IMG/VR virus record: IMGVR_UViG_3300020410_000060
Coordinates: 1 to 24,333 of that record
From: a virus
Strand: one strand, 5' to 3'
DNA length: 24,333 nucleotides
The position numbers and the translations under genes were made by a program. The notes beneath the pieces were generated by a model. It worked only from the letters and a program-made list of their open reading frames with translations. It ran no database searches and was not told the origin of the DNA. Below, in pieces: positions 1 to 4,997 of this stretch; within the stretch, counting starts at the first letter, position 1; every line of letters starts with the position of its first letter.

Positions 1-110
1 AATAAGGGATCAGTTCGAAATATTACAGCACGACCCAATCGGTCTTGTTCACCGATTGATATGTAGAACAAGCACATAACCATAATCCACCCTATTATAT
101 AGTCGTTCAT
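1..110 (-). CDS. Partial small membrane protein (5' part only)
   Basis: The start ATG (108-110) overlaps the upstream stop TGA (107-109) as an ATGA junction. The frame stays open to the window edge, giving 36 codons. The N-terminus is hydrophobic (YIIGWIMVMCLFYISIG, about residues 4-20) and is then polar and basic, which looks like a single membrane segment with a cytoplasmic tail. This is the last visible member of a run of four overlapping short membrane-protein genes. The rest of the gene lies outside the window. Function is unknown; a lysis or envelope role is possible but unsupported. The reading frame is convincing because of the coupled start. Confidence 0.6.
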   Translation of the reverse strand, partial: MNDYIIGWIMVMCLFYISIGEQDRLGRAVIFRTDPL

Positions 111-376
111 GAGAATGCTATCTGATTGATGTACATGATTGCACCCATAAAAGCTAGTGCAGACATCTGAATGATTACTGCAATTGCAACGATATGAAGT
201 TGACGGTCTCCCCACCATGCTAATTCTTTTTCTTGCCACTCTTGAGCTTCCTGTGGAGTTGCATCGCGTGGTTTGAAATGAAGTTCTAATTGTTGTTCGT
301 ATCCACTCATTACATTAGCTGCGTCATCTACTGCAGAAGGAAGTTGCCTTTTCCATACTGGATCGTAGTCAGACAC
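107..376 (-). CDS. Small protein with C-terminal membrane segment (89 aa)
   Basis: This 89-aa protein has a charged N-terminal part rich in Glu, Gln and Trp (about residues 25-58) and one clear hydrophobic helix near the C-terminus (about residues 60-86, containing HIVAIAVIIQMSALAFMGAI). The annotated start is GTG at 374-376, which overlaps the stop of the 33-aa gene upstream by 8 nt. No good Shine-Dalgarno sequence precedes it, so translation is probably coupled. An internal ATG at codon 23 is an alternative start but would discard much of the soluble part. The next gene overlaps by ATGA. I do not recognise the family. Its topology suggests a tail-anchored membrane protein. Confidence 0.7.
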   Translation of the reverse strand: MSDYDPVWKRQLPSAVDDAANVMSGYEQQLELHFKPRDATPQEAQEWQEKELAWWGDRQLHIVAIAVIIQMSALAFMGAIMYINQIAFS

Positions 377-470
377 TTGGAGAGACCCCCATAATAGAAA
401 GTAAAAAGATGCTCACCAGTATCCCCAGTTCTGCATTTTCTTTTATTTTTTCTATTCGTTTCTCTGACAT
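369..470 (-). CDS. Tiny membrane protein (33 aa)
   Basis: This 33-codon frame has an ATG one base after the TAA of the preceding 57-aa gene and a stop inside the start region of the 89-aa gene. The protein has a basic, lysine-rich N-terminus (MSEKRIEKIKENAE) followed by a hydrophobic stretch (LGILVSIFLLSIMGVS, about residues 15-30). That is the pattern of a minimal single-span membrane protein. The evidence that it is real is its packing between two genes with no intergenic space and its plausible topology. There is no clear Shine-Dalgarno sequence, so translational coupling is inferred. Function is unknown. Confidence 0.5.
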   Translation of the reverse strand: MSEKRIEKIKENAELGILVSIFLLSIMGVSPSV

Positions 471-471
471 C

Positions 472-645
472 TTAGAGACCGTTAGTCCCGAGCCAGATTA
501 TTCCAAATGGTATAAGTATCGGAAGAGATAGTAGTGTGATGAACTCTACACCATCGATTAGCTTTGATACAATCTCTGATCTTCTCAAGTTTTCGATTTC
601 AGACACCATGCTCTTCACAACACATTTCAATGTTGTAGTTGTCAT
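472..645 (-). CDS. Small membrane protein (57 aa)
   Basis: This is the first gene of the left-end cluster. The ATG at 643-645 is preceded by AGGA about 9 nt upstream, and a TATAAT hexamer lies about 20 nt upstream at 665-670. The protein has a short soluble N-terminus (about residues 1-33, mixed charge) and a hydrophobic segment (FITLLSLPILIPFGIIWLG, residues 35-53). It ends four residues later, so it is probably tail-anchored. It is followed by the 33-aa gene with a one-base gap. I do not recognise a family. Confidence 0.6.
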   Translation of the reverse strand: MTTTTLKCVVKSMVSEIENLRRSEIVSKLIDGVEFITLLSLPILIPFGIIWLGTNGL

Positions 646-664
646 GGTTTTATTTCCTAAAGTC

Positions 665-670
665 TATTAT
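665..670 (-). promoter_or_regulatory. Candidate sigma70-type -10 box before the small membrane-protein cluster
   Basis: The coding strand reads TATAAT here, a perfect -10 hexamer, about 20 nt before the ATG at 645. The predicted start leaves a short leader that carries the AGGA ribosome-binding site. I see no good -35 at standard spacing; TTGAGT lies too far away (23 nt). The 122-nt gap (646-767) also holds a small palindrome, GTTAC-ccaat-GTAAC, at 729-743. T4-type phages use modified host RNA polymerase, so a -10-only middle-type promoter is possible. Confidence 0.35.
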
Positions 671-767
671 AAACACATTGAATAATATGATATAACTCAA
701 AATTATTCGATAGTATATATGTATTCGCGTTACCCAATGTAACACATATGTAATAAAAAAATTATTT

Positions 768-1295
768 TTAATGAATCTTTTTTTTGTCGGTAGGTGGAAG
801 TGCAGATTCAAAGTCTGCAAGAGTTTCATCTAGTTCGTCCCACTCTTCTTCTTCCAATCTTCTGAGCATTCTTTCTTCTTGCTCAGTCATAGGGCCACCT
901 GTTGCATTCATAAGGTCTTGAACTATTCTATCAAGGTATGCTCTTCTCACTTCCTTTCTGTTTCCAGTTAAAGGTATTTTCTTATTGTCGACCATGTCGA
1001 ACCACCTTGATGAAGCTTCATCATAATAAGGGATGAATTGTTCATGTAATCTATTTCTATGTGCAACCATATCGTTAGGTATAGTTACAGTTGCATCTGC
1101 TGATAGGGCTGCATAAGGATAAAAAGTTGCAAGGGTTTGATTCCCTTCGGGATTTATAACTTCCAATCTACAAATCATAGGAAGTGTTACTTCAATTCCT
1201 TTGTGCGTGTCTCTAGTCATTCCAACAACTTCGGAACCACTTCTGAGTTTCAATACTTCGTATTGAGTTGGTATGATATCTTTAGGACTTGTCAT
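768..1295 (-). CDS. Conserved-looking hypothetical protein, possible Sm-like fold (175 aa)
   Basis: The 175-aa protein directly follows uvsW and overlaps its 3' end by 14 nt. The N-terminal segment (about residues 12-50, pattern YEVLKLRSGSEVVG followed by a turn and GIEVTLPMICRLEV) resembles the beta-strand rhythm of Sm/LSm-type RNA-binding proteins: strand, glycine turn, then a strand carrying a bound ligand site. The C-terminal third is strongly charged and helical (EEQEERMLRRLEEEEWDE-type composition), ending in KKK. The fold call is inference from pattern only. Its position next to uvsW could mean a nucleic-acid role. A TATAAATA octamer lies 48 nt upstream inside uvsW. No strong Shine-Dalgarno sequence is seen at the ATG. 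Confidence 0.7.
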   Translation of the reverse strand: MTSPKDIIPTQYEVLKLRSGSEVVGMTRDTHKGIEVTLPMICRLEVINPEGNQTLATFYPYAALSADATVTIPNDMVAHRNRLHEQFIPYYDEASSRWFDMVDNKKIPLTGNRKEVRRAYLDRIVQDLMNATGGPMTEQEERMLRRLEEEEWDELDETLADFESALPPTDKKKIH

Positions 1296-2700
1296 TTAAT
1301 TCGAACTGCTTAATTTCGTATGAAAATTTTTCTTCGTTGTAAATATTTATACGATCTTTCAGGTGAGAAAGAGTATAATTGTCACATTGTAAATCGTCTG
1401 CAATATCGAATAATCTCATCTTATCTTTTCCATCCACCCTACGAAGACCTCTACCAATCGATTGTAGATTTCGTATTCTAGATTTAGATGGACTTGCAAA
1501 TACTATATTGTCTATTCTTTTTATATTAACACCAGTAGAGAATGTTCCATAAGATGCAAGTATGGTATCGTTCTTTGCCTTCTCTACTATCTCTCTAACA
1601 GCTTCTCTGTCTTCCGTATCTGTTCCACCATATACATAGTGTAAGTTTTCACCCAGTCTCTTGAACATTTTCTCATGTAGAAGAACTCCATGTTTTTCGA
1701 CATATTGGAATAATACGAGTGTATTTCCCGATAAACTGTACACAAGATTACAGATGAATTCGTTTCTTGCTTCATTAGAAACAAGGTAATCCATCTCTTC
1801 TTGGTATGTCATTTTCTTCTGTTTAGTATGACATAGTATGACACAATCTATAGATAAATTTGCAATCGTTCCTTCATCTATCAATTCTTTTGTGCTTATG
1901 ACCTTTTTGACTGGGCCGAACATTCCCTCTAGTTGCAATCTATGACATTCAGAACCATCTAGTGTACCAGTGGTTCCAAACCTAATTGCAGTCTTCCTCA
2001 TTTTTTCGAGGATTCCTTTGAGGACTGTTGCTTTGAAGAGGTGTGCTTCGTCTCCAACGACAACCTCGAATTTTTCCATGACATCTTTAGGAGCCTTACT
2101 AAATGACTGCCATGTTGTAATCGTGATGTCTGAATCAAATACAGGCTGACCACTATAAATCTTACAAATTTCTTTATCATATCCATACTCTTTAAAATCC
2201 TTTGCCATCTGTTCTACAAGTGATGTAGTAGGAACTATGATAACAGTTTTCTTATTATAATATCTTGCAAGTAAATAAATGATAAGAGACTTACCACTTG
2301 CAGTGGGTGAAAGTAATAGTTGTCTACCATATTGTACTGCAGTTCTAAATGCATCTAACTGATAGTTTCTAGGTTCAAAAGGTAAACCCAGTTCTTTTAT
2401 AAACTCTTCATCAGGCTGTCTCTCTTTATCACCAATGATATCATTTATACCTACAATATCATATCCTCTTTCTCTGCAGAACTCATCTACATAAGGAAGT
2501 AATCCGATATAAATTTTATTTGTTTTGATTGAAAATAGACGAACCTTACCATCCCAGTATCTATTCTTAACTGAGGGCATGAACTTTGCGTTGGGAACTG
2601 TGAATGAGAAGAAGTCAAACAAGTCTCTTGCCAGACCATCATCACATTGTACTTGCATGAAGACCTCATCGACCTTCTTAAGAATTATTTCAGAGGCCAT
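1282..2700 (-). CDS. uvsW: UvsW-like RNA/DNA helicase (superfamily 2)
   Basis: UvsW is the T4 helicase that unwinds R-loops and branched recombination intermediates and switches replication from origin-dependent to recombination-dependent mode. This 472-aa protein has the expected order. An N-terminal small domain (about 1-100) is followed by a Q-motif region (RNYQLDAF, 111-118), Walker A SPTASGKS (131-138), DEAH (217-220), motif III region TTGTLDG (243-249), and in the second RecA domain TFSTGVNIKR (386-395) and motif VI QSIGRGLRR (413-421). T4 UvsW is about 503 aa, so the length fits. The ATG follows GGAATAAAGG and overlaps the upstream oxygenase by 16 nt. The uvsY-uvsW neighbourhood matches T4, apart from an oxygenase inserted between them. 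Confidence 0.95.
   Translation of the reverse strand: MASEIILKKVDEVFMQVQCDDGLARDLFDFFSFTVPNAKFMPSVKNRYWDGKVRLFSIKTNKIYIGLLPYVDEFCRERGYDIVGINDIIGDKERQPDEEFIKELGLPFEPRNYQLDAFRTAVQYGRQLLLSPTASGKSLIIYLLARYYNKKTVIIVPTTSLVEQMAKDFKEYGYDKEICKIYSGQPVFDSDITITTWQSFSKAPKDVMEKFEVVVGDEAHLFKATVLKGILEKMRKTAIRFGTTGTLDGSECHRLQLEGMFGPVKKVISTKELIDEGTIANLSIDCVILCHTKQKKMTYQEEMDYLVSNEARNEFICNLVYSLSGNTLVLFQYVEKHGVLLHEKMFKRLGENLHYVYGGTDTEDREAVREIVEKAKNDTILASYGTFSTGVNIKRIDNIVFASPSKSRIRNLQSIGRGLRRVDGKDKMRLFDIADDLQCDNYTLSHLKDRINIYNEEKFSYEIKQFELNDKS
1344..1351 (-). promoter_or_regulatory. T4-type late promoter octamer inside uvsW
   Basis: The coding strand reads exactly TATAAATA, the T4 late promoter element recognised by gp55-loaded RNA polymerase. 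It lies inside the 3' end of uvsW, 48 nt before the start of the 175-aa gene at 1295, a sensible place for a promoter that separates late expression of that gene from uvsW. It is AT-rich sequence, so chance occurrence is possible. Confidence 0.45.
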
Positions 2701-3377
2701 CCTTTATTCCATACGACTAATGATTTTCTTAGTCCTCTCGTAACTGGTGTAACCTGATGGTGTAACCATGATGGGAATACAATTAGAGAACCTAATTCTC
2801 TTCCACTAAAAGGTGCAGAATGTATTAACTCATCTAGAGCTATGTCTCCACTTCTTTGTTTAATACGGTCAAAAACTTTATGTGATTCTATCCATTGAAA
2901 ATGACCACCCTCATAATCATCGGGGTCTGATAGTTGAACTGAACAAGATATCTTTCTTATATCTCCAGCTGGATATGGGTCTACTCCTGCGTCTGTATGC
3001 CATGTATAGAAATCACCAGTTGGTTTATCAGGTTGATATTCATATTGAGTATATTGCCATGTTTCCATACCTGTAATATCATAGTTCCATCCACTTTGGA
3101 CATTTGCTTGAACCATACCATCAAATATTTTTTGTTTGAGTTCTACATCAAATTTAGGGTCATTATGGTCTAACCATTTATTAGTAGATTGTCTAATAAC
3201 ATTATCAGTTGTACCTGACTCACCGTCTCTAGCTCTTGCACTATCTTTATCGTCTTTCATTCCATGACCTATCCTAGAGTCTGCAACTTCAAGACTATGT
3301 GCATATGAATGTATATAATCTACCTCTGTCTTAGTTAGATATTTTTCAAGTATGCAACAATAGGTATGATATATCAT
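2685..3377 (-). CDS. 2OG-Fe(II) oxygenase, prolyl 4-hydroxylase/PKHD-like
   Basis: Members of this family use 2-oxoglutarate, O2 and Fe(II) to hydroxylate protein side chains or other substrates. In this 230-aa protein the HxD iron motif is WHTDAG (H127, D129), the core strand is EGGHFQW (156-162), the distal histidine is in FPSWLHHQVTPV (most likely H207), and the 2OG-binding arginine is in RGLRKSL (R217). All catalytic residues are present. I chose ATG at 3375-3377 because it overlaps the uvsY stop as TAATG. The longer reading from TTG at 3404 would run 27 nt into uvsY. Lying between uvsY and uvsW, it is co-transcribed with recombination genes, although the substrate cannot be told from sequence. 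Confidence 0.88.
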   Translation of the reverse strand: MIYHTYCCILEKYLTKTEVDYIHSYAHSLEVADSRIGHGMKDDKDSARARDGESGTTDNVIRQSTNKWLDHNDPKFDVELKQKIFDGMVQANVQSGWNYDITGMETWQYTQYEYQPDKPTGDFYTWHTDAGVDPYPAGDIRKISCSVQLSDPDDYEGGHFQWIESHKVFDRIKQRSGDIALDELIHSAPFSGRELGSLIVFPSWLHHQVTPVTRGLRKSLVVWNKGWPLK

Positions 3378-3820
3378 TATGAACCCGCCATGAACTTTCT
3401 CCAATCGATTGTATTCTTAATCGTTTGGTGTCTCCATGTTATATTCTCCATACATCTTTTCAAAAAATCTATGGTTGCTTTTTGATATTCAGTTTGTGCA
3501 TTCAGCTTTTGTAAGTCTTTATCTGCATCAAAGAATACATGCATATCATTCTTCATAATCTTGAGACCATCAAACGGGTCATCTTCCCATCCAAGTTCTC
3601 TAATTCTTCCCTCATCCATTTTACCATTGAACCACATCCATTTATCTTTCAACATGGTTTGGTATTTTAGTTGTAGGGATTTATGCTTGACTATTGCATC
3701 AGTCAAGTATTCTGAGTATTTTGCGTGGAGTTTAGGAACTTCTAGTGATGATTTATCTAGTTCGATATCATCAATTTCACAATCCTTTTTCCACTCTGCT
3801 TTCAAATCATCGAGTGTCAT
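3377..3820 (-). CDS. uvsY: UvsY-like recombination mediator
   Basis: UvsY loads the UvsX recombinase onto gp32-covered single-stranded DNA in T4. This 147-aa protein (T4 UvsY is 137 aa) begins MTLDDLKAEWKKDCEID, closely matching the start of T4 UvsY (MRLEDLQEELKKDVFID as I recall it). It keeps the long helical, lysine-rich middle and the DADKDLQKLNAQTEYQK segment that corresponds to SADKDVLKVDTSLQYW in T4. Position beside uvsW also fits. The ATG lies 17 nt downstream of a CATAAATA octamer and just after a TATAAT hexamer, with no Shine-Dalgarno sequence visible. It overlaps the downstream oxygenase by TAATG. Confidence 0.9.
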   Translation of the reverse strand: MTLDDLKAEWKKDCEIDDIELDKSSLEVPKLHAKYSEYLTDAIVKHKSLQLKYQTMLKDKWMWFNGKMDEGRIRELGWEDDPFDGLKIMKNDMHVFFDADKDLQKLNAQTEYQKATIDFLKRCMENITWRHQTIKNTIDWRKFMAGS

Positions 3821-3828
3821 AATGTACC

Positions 3829-3845
3829 ATTATACCATATTTATG
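3829..3845 (-). promoter_or_regulatory. uvsY: Composite promoter before uvsY (late octamer plus TATAAT)
   Basis: On the coding strand CATAAATA (3845-3838) is followed a few bases later by TATAAT (3834-3829), inside the 30-nt gap between the tail-tube-like gene and uvsY. The octamer is a T4 late-type element. The hexamer is a sigma70 -10 box that would start transcription within a few bases of the ATG at 3820. UvsY is an early/middle protein in T4, so a promoter usable before late transcription would make sense. A small palindrome ACCATAAATATGGT surrounds the octamer. Confidence 0.4.
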
Positions 3846-3850
3846 GTATT

Positions 3851-4393
3851 TTAGGAAGTGGAATTTATGTCGTAATATGTAAACCTGAATTCTACGGTTG
3901 CAAGTACAGCTTCATTCTCTGACCCTGACTCCAATTCGATTCCACTTAAAGATATAGGGAATGCATCATGGAACCTAAAGAATTTATTAGGTATGTTTTT
4001 GTTTGTATTTGTTACTAGAGTTATATCTGAATATTGATTTAGGTCATTGTCAATAGCAGACAGTTGCCCGTCTGCTGTTTTCTGTGAACCGACATAAGCT
4101 GCAAATGCAGAAGGGTCGGATACTGGAACAATCTGATCCATCCAATCGTAAATCTCTTTGAAGTTTCCTAGGTCTTCATCGACTAAGAATCCGACACTGA
4201 GAGTATCGAATGAAACTTTGTCGCCTGGAAAGAATGCATCTAATCCAATACCAGCAGCTTGAACTGTCTCAGTGAACTGCAGGCCTGGAATATTTACACT
4301 CTTTACAAAGAACTCTACATTTGGAATCTTATCTATAAGTAATCTAAAATTATTTTTACTTAATAGAGATTTATTAATTATCGGATCAGCCAT
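3851..4393 (-). CDS. Tail-tube-like virion structural protein (180 aa), gp19-related fold
   Basis: The 180-aa protein starts MADPIINKSLLSKNNFRLLIDKIPNVEFFVKSVNIPGL. Its layout resembles gp19-family tube proteins: an N-terminal NxFRxxI strand, a xxxxxVNIPGL segment (about residues 28-38), a middle DTLSVGFLVDEDLGNFKEIYDWM helix region (about 63-87) comparable to the RTFEDWSVTIINDSEFSARSALEAWQ region of the gp19 here, and a C-terminal EAVLATVEFRFTYYDI strand. Many marine T4-like phages carry such a second tube-like protein, possibly a tail initiator, terminator or baseplate component; the exact role is inference. The start ATG lies exactly 5 nt after CATAAATA with no Shine-Dalgarno sequence, so a leaderless message is predicted. 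Confidence 0.75.
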   Translation of the reverse strand: MADPIINKSLLSKNNFRLLIDKIPNVEFFVKSVNIPGLQFTETVQAAGIGLDAFFPGDKVSFDTLSVGFLVDEDLGNFKEIYDWMDQIVPVSDPSAFAAYVGSQKTADGQLSAIDNDLNQYSDITLVTNTNKNIPNKFFRFHDAFPISLSGIELESGSENEAVLATVEFRFTYYDINSTS

Positions 4394-4398
4394 AATAC

Positions 4399-4406
4399 TA
4401 TTTATG
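4399..4406 (-). promoter_or_regulatory. Late promoter with predicted leaderless start (tail-tube-like gene)
   Basis: The coding strand reads CATAAATA-gtatt-ATG. The octamer matches the T4 late -10 element except for the first base, and the GTATT after it resembles the extended T4 consensus CTATT. With the octamer at -13 to -6, +1 falls on the A of the ATG at 4393. The gap to the upstream stop is only 14 nt and has no Shine-Dalgarno sequence. Confidence 0.65.
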
Positions 4407-4407
4407 G

Positions 4408-4623
4408 TTATTTCTCGTTTACAAACTCATTGAGTTGTCTTGCAACTGAAATAACTTCTTCTGTTGACACGAACTGATCACCATAAGGTTTCTTATCATT
4501 CGGGAAACTATCATTATGTGTAACAATAGCTTCGTTAGAACGATAGATGTTTCCTTCTAGTAGTCCTTGTGCTTGATTAAGTAAGTCGGCTCGGATTTCG
4601 AACCCTGATTTTCCTTGAGACAT
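4408..4623 (-). CDS. Small conserved-looking phage protein (71 aa)
   Basis: This 71-aa protein has a strong Shine-Dalgarno sequence (AGGAG about 7 nt before the ATG at 4621-4623). It has a two-helix look: an N-terminal amphipathic segment (FEIRADLLNQAQGLLEGNIY, about 8-27) and a C-terminal one (TEEVISVARQLNEFVNEK, 54-71), joined by a polar, Pro/Asp-rich linker. I recall similar small proteins encoded near the capsid and tube genes of marine T4-like phages, but their function is not known to me. It sits between the 39-aa microprotein and the tail-tube-like gene, so late virion-related expression is likely. Confidence 0.7.
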   Translation of the reverse strand: MSQGKSGFEIRADLLNQAQGLLEGNIYRSNEAIVTHNDSFPNDKKPYGDQFVSTEEVISVARQLNEFVNEK

Positions 4624-4667
4624 ATTTTCTCCTGTGTGTTTTGCATGTGTGTGTTATAAAGTAGGTC

Positions 4668-4693
4668 GGGGGTATCTGACATGCCAGACCCCC
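4668..4693. other. G/C-rich hairpin in the gap between two small genes
   Basis: The plus strand reads GGGGG-ta-TCTG-acatgc-CAGA-CCCCC, an inverted repeat of nine base pairs with a two-base bulge and a six-base loop. It lies between the stop of the 39-aa gene (4723) and the start of the 71-aa gene (4623). Read on the coding strand it is followed by GACCTACTTTATAAC, with no T-tract, so it is not a standard terminator. It may be an RNA-processing or stability element, or protect the 3' end of the microprotein message. Confidence 0.45.
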
Positions 4694-4722
4694 CTTGCCT
4701 TTCGACTATAGTATATAGTGTA

Positions 4723-4842
4723 TTAAGCAACCCACTTAGAACCACGGTATATACCCTTGGTCTGTGGCTTTGACTTAGTGACTTCACCGTTGTGACGAAC
4801 ACCACGATATACTAACTTGAGGTCAGCTTTCTTTTTAGTCAT
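4723..4842 (-). CDS. Basic microprotein with YRG motifs, DUF4278-like (39 aa)
   Basis: This short frame begins with ATG at 4840-4842 behind a good ribosome-binding site (CGGAGAATGGAA). The 39-aa product is basic (start MTKKKADLKLVYRGV) and repeats a YRG motif: LVYRGV near residues 10-15 and IYRGSKW near 31-37. This is the layout of DUF4278-type proteins of cyanobacteria and their phages (L-x-YRG-V-x-Y ... YRG). The family link is by motif memory and is tentative. The gene lies between the gp23 terminator and the 71-aa gene, with its own predicted leader of roughly 90 nt. Function is unknown. Confidence 0.7.
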   Translation of the reverse strand: MTKKKADLKLVYRGVRHNGEVTKSKPQTKGIYRGSKWVA

Positions 4843-4940
4843 TTCCATTCTCCGTATTAAAGGTTGAACAAAAATGCGTTCCTTCGGCCCCATGCCTACT
4901 TCCGTTCACTGCTACATTTAGAGTGAATGAACGATTGTAT

Positions 4941-4948
4941 TATTTAGG
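4941..4948 (-). promoter_or_regulatory. Degenerate late-promoter octamer just after the gp23 terminator
   Basis: The coding strand reads CCTAAATA immediately after the T-tract of the terminator, so a transcript could restart here for the 39-aa gene at 4842 and the genes beyond. One mismatch lies inside the core relative to CATAAATA. The leader that would result (about 4843-4935) contains an inverted repeat CGTTCA ... TGAACG around 4911-4936. Support is positional only. Confidence 0.3.
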
Positions 4949-4949
4949 T

Positions 4950-4978
4950 AAAAAAAACCCCTCGAAAGAGGGGTTTTT
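4950..4978 (-). terminator. Rho-independent terminator after gp23
   Basis: On the coding strand AAAAA-CCCCTC-tttc-GAGGGG is followed by eight T residues, a textbook intrinsic terminator. It lies 20 nt past the gp23 stop at 4998. Read on the plus strand it also has a GAAA tetraloop and a T5 tract, so the element is symmetric. It closes the gp22-gp23 transcript and separates the highly expressed capsid gene from the small genes downstream. Confidence 0.92.
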
Positions 4979-4997
4979 AATTCGAAACGAAATCCGA

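Noticed and set aside
729-743. Palindrome GTTAC-ccaat-GTAAC as operator or terminator.
   Set aside because: Only a 5-bp stem in AT-rich sequence, with no T-tract and no second copy; kept only as a note under the nearby promoter.
3377-3404. TTG start for the oxygenase after uvsY.
   Set aside because: It would overlap uvsY by 27 nt, while the ATG at 3377 forms a TAATG junction.
4557-4805. Minus-strand 82-aa frame overlapping the 39-aa and 71-aa genes.
   Set aside because: It crosses a hairpin and two better-supported genes in another frame, has no ribosome-binding site and no recognisable sequence.
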